A DNA stretch of 9,966 bases from Candidatus Woesearchaeota archaeon (GTDB taxonomy: Archaea > Nanobdellota > Nanobdellia > Woesearchaeales > GW2011-AR9). A program made the translations under genes and the position numbers. The notes under the pieces were generated by a model that did no database searches, had not been told where the DNA came from, and saw nothing but the letters and a program-made list of their open reading frames with translations. Shown here piece after piece: positions 1 to 6,186 of the stretch; within the stretch, counting starts at the first letter, position 1; each line of letters starts with the position of its first letter. Where the stretch lies: positions 1 to 9,966 of the forward strand of contig JAGVYX010000027.1 of the NCBI GenBank assembly GCA_018303045.1, given 5' to 3'.

Positions 1-2
1 TA

Positions 3-77
3 GATCCACACAGAGCAACCAAAGCTAAAGAAGAAGATTTGGTTAAGATAGCTGAAAAGATCCGTAGAATGTTCTAA
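3..77 (+). CDS. C-terminal end of an unidentified gene (partial)
   Basis: One frame is open from the window edge to a TAA and encodes 24 residues ending in ...KIRRMF. The visible part is charged and rich in Lys, Glu and Ala, as expected of a C-terminal amphipathic helix. The other two plus-strand frames stop within about 50 bases. A promoter begins about 35 bp after the stop, which fits a gene boundary here. Too little is present to name a family, and the open frame could be chance. Confidence 0.35.
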   Translation, partial: DPHRATKAKEEDLVKIAEKIRRMF

Positions 78-111
78 ATAATTAGTATATCAACTTTTCC
101 AGTACAGCAAG

Positions 112-121
112 TTTATATATA
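112..121 (+). promoter_or_regulatory. Archaeal TATA box for the three-gene operon
   Basis: The sequence tttatatata matches the archaeal TATA consensus. From its position, transcription should begin near base 143, leaving a leader of about 130 nt before the first good gene start at 275. No other strong TATA box lies between here and the operon. Confidence 0.55.
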
Positions 122-142
122 AGTAGTCTTTACTAGGGGGTA

Positions 143-274
143 ATGGCACAAAAATGCACTACAATGAGAGTAACTATTGATTCTACTAGTGTGTTTGCTA
201 ACTTTTTTCAATAAATAGTCCTGTCAATTTAATTTCTGACGGGATAAAAAATAAACAGATAGAGGAATACCACC
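143..274 (+). promoter_or_regulatory. Operon leader with possible short ORF and hairpin
   Basis: The predicted transcript starts at about 143, where an ATG opens a 23-codon frame (MAQKCTTMRV... to a TAA at 212-214). Just after it lies an imperfect hairpin: CCTGTCA at 220-226 pairs with TGACGGG at 237-243, with one G-U pair and a 10-nt loop. A long leader with a short ORF and a hairpin is unlike the other promoters in this window, which sit close to their start codons. It may control the operon by attenuation, but the short ORF may also be chance. Confidence 0.3.
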
Positions 275-629
275 ATGAACATACAACCAGAGGCTAAGGC
301 GGAACAAACCGCTGACTGTCTTTTCAATCAGCCATGAAGAGCTGAGTTTAGTAGTTAAAGCACTAGCCATTGAAAGGCTTACAGCAAAGCAAAAAGCGAT
401 CATTAAGTATGTGGTTACTATTGCTGAAGAAATTAGTGTGAGTCGCTTAGTACGAATATTAGAAAAGAATCTTTCTTGTTCTCAAACTGCTCTCTGGAGC
501 AATCTTCGCCAATTAAAGAGAGTAGGAATTCTGAATTATGGTGACGCCAAAACAAAAGGCACACCTGTTGTTCTAACGAAGGTTGGAAAAATGATTTCAA
601 AATATCTGGAGGAAAAAAATGAATGCTGA
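275..629 (+). CDS. Winged helix-turn-helix regulator, probable frameshift near the N-terminus
   Basis: This looks like a small DNA-binding regulator of the MarR/ArsR-like winged-helix type. After the GTG at 411 the frame has the expected pattern: a helix-turn-helix (ISVSRLVRILEKNLSCSQTA, then LWSNLRQLKRVGIL) and a wing with a basic beta-hairpin (GDAKTKGTPVVLTKVGK). That start would cut off clearly coding sequence upstream (SISHEELSLVVKALAIERL). The likely true start is ATG 275, which has AGAGGA about ten bases before it, but its frame ends at 335-337. Removing one T from the T run at 321-324 would join both parts into a 117-residue protein. The cause may be a sequencing error, a real inactivating mutation or programmed slippage. 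The 3' end overlaps the next gene by 11 bases, so it is probably co-translated and may regulate the operon. Confidence 0.65.
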
Positions 630-1821
630 AATAGGAATAGATAATATGTGTAAAAGTATTACCAATAAACCAATTCGCTGGTATTCAACTGACACATTGA
701 TTGCGAAAGATGGTAAAGCCATTAGTGTTGACCCAAACAGATTCCCCTGGGGGCTACAAGTTCATGCGGTAGATAACCCAACCGTGGGAAGGGCTGTTGC
801 TGAAGCTCTCCTGAGAGAATTAAATCCTGAAGTTGTAACTCTAGTTCTAAATCCGCTTCATTATGACTCCTCAGGAAAAAGGACATACTATACTGAAAGT
901 GCTGACACACTGAAAAGAGGTCTTGAAGAAGTTACTGAGAGATTGTTAGTAACTTTAGGCACCGATAGTCTAAGTGAAAATGGTAACTCTCTGTTATATT
1001 CTAGAAAGACAGTTAGCGCAGTTGTTAATTATTGGGATTGTGTAAGCCGACCATGGCCACTCAATAATGGGAAGACACCAGTTGTTAACTCCCCCTATGC
1101 TAGCTGGTATTATATGGCAAAATCCGATGTGTATCGGAAAATAAGCAAAATTTGTAAAACGTTAGGTTTACCAACAGAGTCATACATTCCGAACTGGACA
1201 ACAGCAGGTTCACTAGCGGAAATAGTTGATATTGTTGGGAGAAATAAAACAAAGGAGGAGGTAACACTGATTAAAGATGATAGTGGAAGGGGAGGAACTG
1301 CTGTCCCAGTATATTATCCAAAAGATGTTGAAAGACAGTTAAAGATGTACAATAGATTACGAGATGGAATACTCACAACTAAACAAGGGCATCCAGTCGA
1401 CCATGTTCTTCTGGAAGTAGGAGTGAAGCGTAAAGGTATAGAGAGAGACTGTGAGCTCACAGGAAAAAAGGGTAAACTTAAAACAAAAGCATTATTACCA
1501 ATTGAGCTAGTGCCGTTAATGGTAGAAGGAGAAGATGGTGTGTATAAAGTTGCTTCATTAGGCTATCGAATTGGACCAAAACCAGTTGAAGTCTTAAACA
1601 CACAATACACTCCATCCCTTCTCTCTACCAATAACATTACCGCCTGGAACGCTAACCAAAGGGGAATGGATGTCGGTGTCTTAACCGAAGAAAGAAGGAT
1701 AAAATGGGGAATTACCAATGTAGAAGTTCAGGAGGCTATAATTTCAGCTAAATTAATGGGGTTAGCAACGTGTTTGGTTGTTAAGGAGATTGAAGACAAT
1801 GTGCGTCATAGGAGCAATTAG
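619..1821 (+). CDS. ATP-grasp superfamily ligase-like protein
   Basis: ATP-grasp enzymes activate a carboxylate as an acyl phosphate and join it to an amine or thiol. This 400-residue protein has the expected layout. A pre-ATP-grasp region is followed by TPVVNSPYASWYYMAKSDVY at about 153-172, where ATP-grasp proteins have 'N-S-P...K' before the GLPT segment (183-186). Next comes the nucleotide-binding Lys and glycine loop LIKDDSGRGG at 217-226, and HVLLEVGV (262-269) supplies the usual acidic residue. LPIELVPLMV (293-302) and NITAWNANQRG (339-349) may hold the metal-binding acidic and Asn residues. The ATG follows GGAGG by six bases. It overlaps the regulator before it and the Ntn-hydrolase after it, so the three are translationally coupled. 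Substrate is unknown; the fold is inferred from motifs only. Confidence 0.7.
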   Translation: MNAEIGIDNMCKSITNKPIRWYSTDTLIAKDGKAISVDPNRFPWGLQVHAVDNPTVGRAVAEALLRELNPEVVTLVLNPLHYDSSGKRTYYTESADTLKRGLEEVTERLLVTLGTDSLSENGNSLLYSRKTVSAVVNYWDCVSRPWPLNNGKTPVVNSPYASWYYMAKSDVYRKISKICKTLGLPTESYIPNWTTAGSLAEIVDIVGRNKTKEEVTLIKDDSGRGGTAVPVYYPKDVERQLKMYNRLRDGILTTKQGHPVDHVLLEVGVKRKGIERDCELTGKKGKLKTKALLPIELVPLMVEGEDGVYKVASLGYRIGPKPVEVLNTQYTPSLLSTNNITAWNANQRGMDVGVLTEERRIKWGITNVEVQEAIISAKLMGLATCLVVKEIEDNVRHRSN

Positions 1822-2536
1822 GATTAATGGAAATCCCATTTTATTCAAGAACAGGGATAAACTAGAACCAGAAGAAGAGTACATAGAACAAACTAAAAAT
1901 GGACATCTGATTAGAAGTGCCCATAATCATAGTATCGCTGCTGGACTGAATAAGTATGGTTTTGCTTTTGTACGGGCTGAAGTTGTTAATGTTGAAGTTA
2001 TTAAGTTAGCCTACAGCGGAAAAGTTAAAGAAGCAGTTGCTATAACTGAGAGAGAAATTTCCCCCAGCACAATTATAGGATTAAATTTTGATCAGATTAA
2101 AACTGTCAGTGATGCAGTTACTTTTTTGAAATTGTGTAAAGAGAAATTAAAAGCTTCAAATATGATTTTAGCTGATAAAAGGGATATTGTCTCTGTGGAG
2201 ATTAATGATTCGGAAATAGATATAACTGAAACTAAAGAGTGTATTTGTAAAGCTAACCATTTTCATAATCTCGATTTTGGACCTAAAAATGGTAGTGATT
2301 ATCCCTCCAGTTATGAAAGAGAAAAGCAAATCAATGGTTTAGTTGGCATGGTTAATACTATTGAAAAACTAAAAGAGATACTTGCTACTCATAGCAATAT
2401 TAATAGTGACTACAATATTTGCAGACACGGAATTTCGAGTACAATTTCATCGTTTATTATTGATGTTACCGGTTTAGTATGGTACTGTAATTCAAGTCCA
2501 TGCAAAGGGAAGTTTAGAAAATACGTTTTATCATAG
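1799..2536 (+). CDS. C45-family Ntn-hydrolase / acyltransferase-like protein
   Basis: The protein resembles the peptidase C45 / acyl-CoA:6-aminopenicillanate acyltransferase family, whose members cleave or exchange amide-linked acyl groups with an N-terminal Cys. The chosen ATG gives MCVIGAIR; removal of Met exposes Cys2 as the nucleophile, and AAGGAG lies ten bases upstream. A TTG 21 bases earlier would bury the Cys. Family-like blocks follow: KNRDK (17-21), AGLNKYGFAF (48-57), SNMILADKRD (120-129), ANHF (152-155), THSN...NICRH (197-210) and SSFIIDVTGLVWYCNSSPCK near the C-terminus (217-236). Length is 245 residues, with no internal precursor cleavage site, as in self-processed members that start at Cys. 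The start lies inside the ligase gene, so the two products probably act together, one making and the other cleaving or transferring an amide. Substrate unknown. Confidence 0.72.
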   Translation: MCVIGAIRINGNPILFKNRDKLEPEEEYIEQTKNGHLIRSAHNHSIAAGLNKYGFAFVRAEVVNVEVIKLAYSGKVKEAVAITEREISPSTIIGLNFDQIKTVSDAVTFLKLCKEKLKASNMILADKRDIVSVEINDSEIDITETKECICKANHFHNLDFGPKNGSDYPSSYEREKQINGLVGMVNTIEKLKEILATHSNINSDYNICRHGISSTISSFIIDVTGLVWYCNSSPCKGKFRKYVLS

Positions 2537-2593
2537 TGCCCCCGATTCTTCGTCGTATTCACTCTTCAAAATTTGGGCGTAATGAAATGAAGC

Positions 2594-2754
2594 CGCTTAG
2601 TCAACGTTAGGATTTGTTGCGGAGCAATTGATTTCTGTTTCGCTTGTTACAACTAAGCGAAGTCTGGCAATGAGCACGTATCGGTTTTAAAGTTGTGCGT
2701 TTTCAAGTTCATCAAGAGCGGAAAAAAATTTCGCCTAACGTCAGGATCCTTGTT
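2594..2754 (+). repeat. Two diverged direct repeats plus hairpins in the spacer after the C45 gene
   Basis: Two related blocks, at 2594-2618 and 2732-2754, share the pattern CGCYTA..AACGTYAGGAT..TTGTT. Between them are two alternative stems: CGCTTAGT (2594-2601) with ACTAAGCG (2652-2659), and TTCGCTT (2639-2645) with AAGCGAA (2655-2661). No credible gene lies in the 284-base spacer from 2537 to 2820. The base mix (short runs such as gtgagcgtaacgtagtgaagcg) differs from the surrounding A/T-rich genes. It may be debris of repeated recombination. It does not match a standard integron attC pair, and no integrase is present. Confidence 0.4.
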
Positions 2755-2806
2755 ATACGAGGGTGAGCGTAACGTAGTGAAGCGAAAGCGCAGCGCCCCC
2801 GAAGCG

Positions 2807-2821
2807 TTTGAATTCAGGCAC
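2807..2821 (+). repeat. Left inner arm of inverted repeat flanking the HIT gene
   Basis: The 15 bases tttgaattcaggcac are exactly inverted at 3302-3316. An outer arm, gttatacga at 2752-2760, also has its inverse at 3319-3327. The two arms are 46 bases apart here but only two bases apart on the right side. The last base of this arm is part of the HIT gene's TAG stop codon. Confidence 0.75.
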
Positions 2822-3258
2822 TACTTCAAGAATTTTTTAATTTCATCTTTAATAGCAATAACCGTATCTTTTGATTGCTCTTCATAAGTCCAAATTGGCG
2901 GCACTTTAAAATCTTTATCCTTCCAAATTTTGTCTAAAAATTTTCTTTCTGAATCATATCTTGGGATACCATGAATATGAAGTGCATGTACTTTATTCCC
3001 CATTTGCCAGTAATTGAAGCGGGTTGGTTGAAAAAATTTATTTTGTAAAAGTGCAGATTCAATTTCTTGCAATACTTTTTTCAATTCCAACAATTCGTCA
3101 TCATGTAATTCTGAAATTTTTTCAACTCCATATCTTTTGCAGAAAACAATGAAGTTGCCAAAGGTGTGTTGTCTATAACTTACTTCAAGTACCCAAAAAT
3201 CATATTCTTTTAAAGTGCCGCTTGAATAATTATTATTTTTATCCCAAAATCTATCCAT
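2821..3258 (-). CDS. HIT-family (histidine triad) nucleotide hydrolase-like protein
   Basis: HIT proteins hydrolyse or transfer nucleoside phosphates, for example nucleoside phosphoramidates or dinucleoside polyphosphates. The signature is HALHIHGIPRY at residues 91-101, near the usual C-terminal position, and FGNFIVFCKRYGVEKISEL (33-51) resembles the family's strand before the helix. The usual motif is H-x-H-x-H. Here the first His is displaced by one (H91, H94, H96, with Ala at the normal position), but the middle, catalytic His and the third align. Length is 145 residues, normal for a single-domain HIT protein. The ATG sits 27 bases behind a TATA box, suggesting a leaderless mRNA. It stands alone and is enclosed by inverted repeats, so it may be a mobile or recently acquired cassette. 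Substrate not predictable. Confidence 0.75.
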   Translation of the reverse strand: MDRFWDKNNNYSSGTLKEYDFWVLEVSYRQHTFGNFIVFCKRYGVEKISELHDDELLELKKVLQEIESALLQNKFFQPTRFNYWQMGNKVHALHIHGIPRYDSERKFLDKIWKDKDFKVPPIWTYEEQSKDTVIAIKDEIKKFLK

Positions 3259-3280
3259 AATAAGAAATTAAAAAATTCAA

Positions 3281-3290
3281 TAATATAAAT
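3281..3290 (-). promoter_or_regulatory. TATA box for the HIT gene
   Basis: On the minus strand this reads ATTTATATTA, centred about 27 bases before the ATG. No Shine-Dalgarno sequence is visible, so the transcript is probably leaderless. Confidence 0.55.
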
Positions 3291-3301
3291 ATTTGTATCT
3301 T

Positions 3302-3316
3302 GTGCCTGAATTCAAA
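3302..3316 (+). repeat. Right inner arm of inverted repeat flanking the HIT gene
   Basis: This is the exact inverse of the left inner arm, just upstream of the HIT promoter. The outer arm, tcgtataac at 3319-3327, follows after two bases. Together with the left arms it bounds a cassette containing the complete HIT gene and its TATA box. Confidence 0.75.
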
Positions 3317-3352
3317 TGTCGTATAACTATTAATTATTTTGGTTTACTCAAA

Positions 3353-3748
3353 TTATTTCTTTAATTCTTTCAACTTCTTAGTTAAAGGAATTTTTGCCCG
3401 GCAATACTGGCATTCCACTACATAGGCCGGAATACCCTTAACCTTTTCTCTGATGTACGGCACGGAAGATTCGCCTTCTTTTCCGCATTTAGGGCAGGTG
3501 TACTGCGCTTCCATGATCAAACTTTCTTCATGTTCCTGTTTTTTCTCAGCATAACCGCAGGCTGGACAGACGTATTCATCGGCTCTCATTTTAATCCTGC
3601 CTTTATCAACAGGTTTACCCATTTTGGCTTTCCTGCATTTTGGGCAGATTTTTCGATAAACCCAGGCTAGCACCGATCCATTATTATCTAATAAACGATT
3701 AGTAAAGTATAAACATTCTTCCATTGAAGAGGGTATTTTTAAAGCCAT
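3353..3748 (-). CDS. Double zinc-ribbon protein of unknown function
   Basis: This 131-residue protein has four CxxC pairs: C35/C38, C61/C64, C85/C88 and C113/C116. They probably form two zinc ribbons, each built from two knuckles (CPKC with CPAC, CPKC with CQYC). The rest is charged and soluble, ending in a Lys-rich tail (PLTKKLKELKK), and no catalytic motif is visible. Such ribbons usually bind nucleic acid or protein, but that is inference. The ATG is preferred to a GTG nine bases upstream because AAGTGAT, a weak archaeal Shine-Dalgarno match, is placed correctly for it. It follows the 109-residue gene by 22 bases, so it is probably the last gene of the M50 operon. Confidence 0.7.
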   Translation of the reverse strand: MALKIPSSMEECLYFTNRLLDNNGSVLAWVYRKICPKCRKAKMGKPVDKGRIKMRADEYVCPACGYAEKKQEHEESLIMEAQYTCPKCGKEGESSVPYIREKVKGIPAYVVECQYCRAKIPLTKKLKELKK

Positions 3749-3770
3749 ATCAATCACTTCGTTTTAAATT

Positions 3771-4100
3771 TCATTTTAAACTCCGTTCTAATCCTTCCCG
3801 AGTATAACCGCCAAGATTATCAGAAAAAAAATACATTAATCCCTGAGGGCTTTCTTCTTCGCGATTAATATCAATTTCCGCCAAAGATACGCCATATTTC
3901 CCAGAATAAGCATCAATTAAAGGCCGATCCTGGACCAAGTGAACTAAAATAGGCACAGCCATAACTTCTAGCAATGCTAAATCTTCCAGAACTAAATTAT
4001 CATGTAAATTATCCTGTAAATTATCCTGTAAATCTGTGGCGCGCACTCCCTCTGTTTTGACCATTTTAATCATATTCAATTCATCCATAGGTGTCGTCAT
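3771..4100 (-). CDS. Unrecognised 109-residue protein with short tandem repeat
   Basis: No family is recognised. The start ATG overlaps the stop of the PLP-enzyme gene (ATGA), so translation is almost certainly coupled to it and a common job is likely. The sequence is acidic. LVLEDLALLEVMAVPILVHL (36-55) could be a buried alpha/beta core and the C-terminal part is polar. Near residues 24-36 are three repeats of a 'LxDN' unit (LQDN LQDN LHDN), encoded by a 12-bp DNA repeat. There is no signal peptide, membrane segment or metal motif. The tight coupling suggests a partner or regulatory subunit of the PLP enzyme, by inference only. Confidence 0.65.
   Translation of the reverse strand: MTTPMDELNMIKMVKTEGVRATDLQDNLQDNLHDNLVLEDLALLEVMAVPILVHLVQDRPLIDAYSGKYGVSLAEIDINREEESPQGLMYFFSDNLGGYTREGLERSLK
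3993..4028 (+). repeat. Three tandem 12-bp repeats inside a coding region
   Basis: The unit taaattatcctg occurs three times, with one A/C difference in the first copy, and a partial taaat follows. The period is a multiple of three, so the frame is kept and four residues are repeated in the protein. This is a likely slippage site where length may vary between strains. Confidence 0.8.
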
Positions 4101-4933
4101 AACTGTTTCACCTCAATGCTTATTGCCGGCTTATTAACCCGGATATAGCGCGGGCATTCCGTCCAGGGCAGATTATTTTTAGCGCAGTAATTTATAAGGC
4201 TTTCTCTCTGAGAAAGTTTGGAACCGCCGCTTTCATCTCTTTCTGTTTTAGCTAAATCGCTAAACTCAACTATAACTACCGACCCAAAATCATTTTTATG
4301 CAGAATCTTAAAGCTATTTAAATCAGTAATTATTTGTTTTCTTTTTTCTAAAATGAAAGCAATTCTCTGAGAAAGATAATTTAATTTATGATTAATAATT
4401 TCCAAGACTTCCTCGTCGTCAAATTCATTAAGGGTTAATTTCTTAAATAAGCGTTCATCCCTGCTGGAGATAAATCCGCCTTTCCCGGCATCCACTAATT
4501 TCCATCGGCCAAAACTGCAGACTAAAATGTCGGCATAATCCCCCCAGCCTAACTTTGTTCCAATAGCGCCGGAAACGTCTATTATTACTTTGCAATTATA
4601 TCTATGGCATAATTCATAAATTTTCTCCCCGGGCTGCTCGGCAAAATAGCCGCCGGGATTTTGATACAAGAACGCAGAAAATTTATTTTGTTTTAATTTT
4701 TCTGTTAAACTAGCTAAATCAATTTTAGAATCAGAGCATTCTATTTCCGCATAGCTCTTAGGCAGTTTTTTATAACTCAGCCAGCCGCCTTCTTCAGGGA
4801 TTAATACTGAATCAAATAATTGCAGCGCCGCTTTAATAGCCGCATCGCCGCGAGAGACGATAGCCGTATGGCGATGATGGGTTAATTGTTGAAGCTTTGC
4901 TTTAATGCTTTCTTTAACAAGCTGTTCACTCAT
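4097..4933 (-). CDS. Short PLP-dependent aminotransferase-like enzyme (fold type I)
   Basis: The protein resembles fold-type-I PLP enzymes near the DegT/DnrJ or cysteine-desulfurase groups. AIVSRGDAAIKAAL (24-37) fits the N-terminal phosphate-binding helix start. VIIDVSGAIGTKLG (116-129) contains the Asp that contacts the pyridine nitrogen. SFGRWKLVDAGKGGFI (140-155) resembles the 'SF-x3-K...G-x-GG' block and gives K145 as the probable Schiff-base Lys. At 278 residues it is well short of the 360-400 usual in these families. The C-terminal domain looks reduced (HKNDFGSVVIVEF, YIRVNKPAISIEV), so a native short subfamily is more likely than a truncation. The stop and the next ATG overlap. The M50 gene ends 25 bases upstream, and a GAGGG sits before the ATG. 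Reaction unknown. Confidence 0.7.
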   Translation of the reverse strand: MSEQLVKESIKAKLQQLTHHRHTAIVSRGDAAIKAALQLFDSVLIPEEGGWLSYKKLPKSYAEIECSDSKIDLASLTEKLKQNKFSAFLYQNPGGYFAEQPGEKIYELCHRYNCKVIIDVSGAIGTKLGWGDYADILVCSFGRWKLVDAGKGGFISSRDERLFKKLTLNEFDDEEVLEIINHKLNYLSQRIAFILEKRKQIITDLNSFKILHKNDFGSVVIVEFSDLAKTERDESGGSKLSQRESLINYCAKNNLPWTECPRYIRVNKPAISIEVKQL

Positions 4934-4958
4934 TATCCCTCAAAAATCGGCCTGCTTT

Positions 4959-6092
4959 TTAATGGTTTATCCTGGATTTTCTTAATTGGCCTCCCCTGAA
5001 TTTTAATTCCCAAGCCATTCGATTAAGCAGAATCCGCTGCGTAATAATACCCGCGACTTTATTTTTATCCAGAACAGGAATGGCATTAGCGCCACAACCG
5101 GACAACAGCTGCAAAGCTCGATAAGCTGAAGCGTTTTTATCTACTGCGGGAATATTTCTTAATGGCAAAGCCAGCTTTATTAGAGGAGTTTTACTTTGAT
5201 ACTCTGGTTTAATTGGAGCAAGCAAGTCTACATCGATAATTCCTTGAACCTGATTATTTTTTATTAGAAACAGGTTATCTTCATAATCAGCGTATTTTTT
5301 AATAAATTCCGAAAGCATCATTTCAGGATTAAGAGCAATAATCCTGGTTTTCATAATATCCTTAACTTTTATTTTTTCTAAAATGCTCTTGGCCACAACT
5401 TGCTGATAGCTCAAGCCGGCAATAAAATATAAAAAACCGCCAATAAGCATAAACCATAATCCACCGCCGCTGCCGGTAAAGATGCCGATAAAACCAAAAA
5501 TAATCAAAAAGCCGGCAAAAATTTTTCCCACTTGCGAAGCAATGGCCGTGGCCTTGACTAAATCTTTATAGTAAGCATACAATACCGCCCGAAACGCTCT
5601 TCCTCCATCAAGGGGATACCCTGGGACGAGATTAAACAGGGCCAGGATCAAATTTAATTGATAAAGGTAAAAGGCAATAGCAGTAATAACGCCCTGTCCG
5701 TCGCTGAGATAAATTAAATAAAACATTCCTCCCAGGATTAGAGAAAATAGCGGCCCGGAAATGGCCATCAAAAATTCGGAAGAAGGTTTTAAATCTTCCG
5801 TATCTATTCCAGCCACGCCGCCAAAAAAGAACAAAGTAATGCTCTTAACTTTTATTTTCCTGATTCTGGCCATCAATGAATGGCTTAGTTCATGCAGCAA
5901 TACAGAGATAAATAACAGCAATGAGGCGGCAATGCCCATCAGCCAGTAAGTTCCCGTGGAATATCCTGGAAAGTAGAGCGGAAAAAAAGAAGCCGACAAA
6001 CTCCAGCTTAAGAGTATAAAAATAAACCACCAGGAATAATGCAGTTTGACATCAATGCCTAAAATACTAAATATTTTAATCCCATCTTTCAT
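4959..6092 (-). CDS. M50-family site-2 protease with paired CBS domains
   Basis: This is a membrane metalloprotease of the S2P/M50 family, Rip3-like in layout. It cleaves substrates within the membrane, often in regulatory cascades, and the CBS pair usually senses adenylate nucleotides. HELSH at 67-71 supplies two zinc ligands and the catalytic Glu. NLVPGYPLDGGR (154-165) is the second signature, with D162 as third ligand. At least five or six hydrophobic segments span residues 1-230. The two CBS domains lie at about 243-295 (KVKDIMKTRII) and 305-355 (LIKLALPLRNI to VAGIITQRIL). Length, 377 residues, is normal. A TATA box is centred 25 bases upstream, so the mRNA is probably leaderless. It heads an operon of four minus-strand genes. 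Its substrate is not evident here; none of the neighbours looks like a classical anti-sigma factor. Confidence 0.9.
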   Translation of the reverse strand: MKDGIKIFSILGIDVKLHYSWWFIFILLSWSLSASFFPLYFPGYSTGTYWLMGIAASLLLFISVLLHELSHSLMARIRKIKVKSITLFFFGGVAGIDTEDLKPSSEFLMAISGPLFSLILGGMFYLIYLSDGQGVITAIAFYLYQLNLILALFNLVPGYPLDGGRAFRAVLYAYYKDLVKATAIASQVGKIFAGFLIIFGFIGIFTGSGGGLWFMLIGGFLYFIAGLSYQQVVAKSILEKIKVKDIMKTRIIALNPEMMLSEFIKKYADYEDNLFLIKNNQVQGIIDVDLLAPIKPEYQSKTPLIKLALPLRNIPAVDKNASAYRALQLLSGCGANAIPVLDKNKVAGIITQRILLNRMAWELKFRGGQLRKSRINH

Positions 6093-6110
6093 ACCTTGAG
6101 TAAATTATCA

Positions 6111-6122
6111 GGATATATAAAG
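6111..6122 (-). promoter_or_regulatory. TATA box for the M50 protease operon
   Basis: The minus strand reads CTTTATATATCC, centred about 25 bases before the ATG. It is the only clear promoter for the four-gene run, so those genes are probably one transcript. The 39-bp tandem repeats lie about 65 to 190 bases further upstream. Confidence 0.6.
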
Positions 6123-6186
6123 ATTGGTTTTATGCTGTCTGTTAAAGATTATTTTGAAAAACTATCCACTGTTCTCTAAAGCCGCC

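Noticed and set aside
2537..2820. Integron attC site after the C45 gene
   Set aside because: CCTAACG/CGTTAGG-like cores and hairpins are present, but no properly spaced R''/R' pair is visible, neighbouring genes are not in the same orientation, and there is no integrase.
2693..2887. 64-residue plus-strand frame
   Set aside because: It runs across the repeat spacer and into the antisense of the HIT gene, with no ribosome-binding site or recognisable protein pattern.
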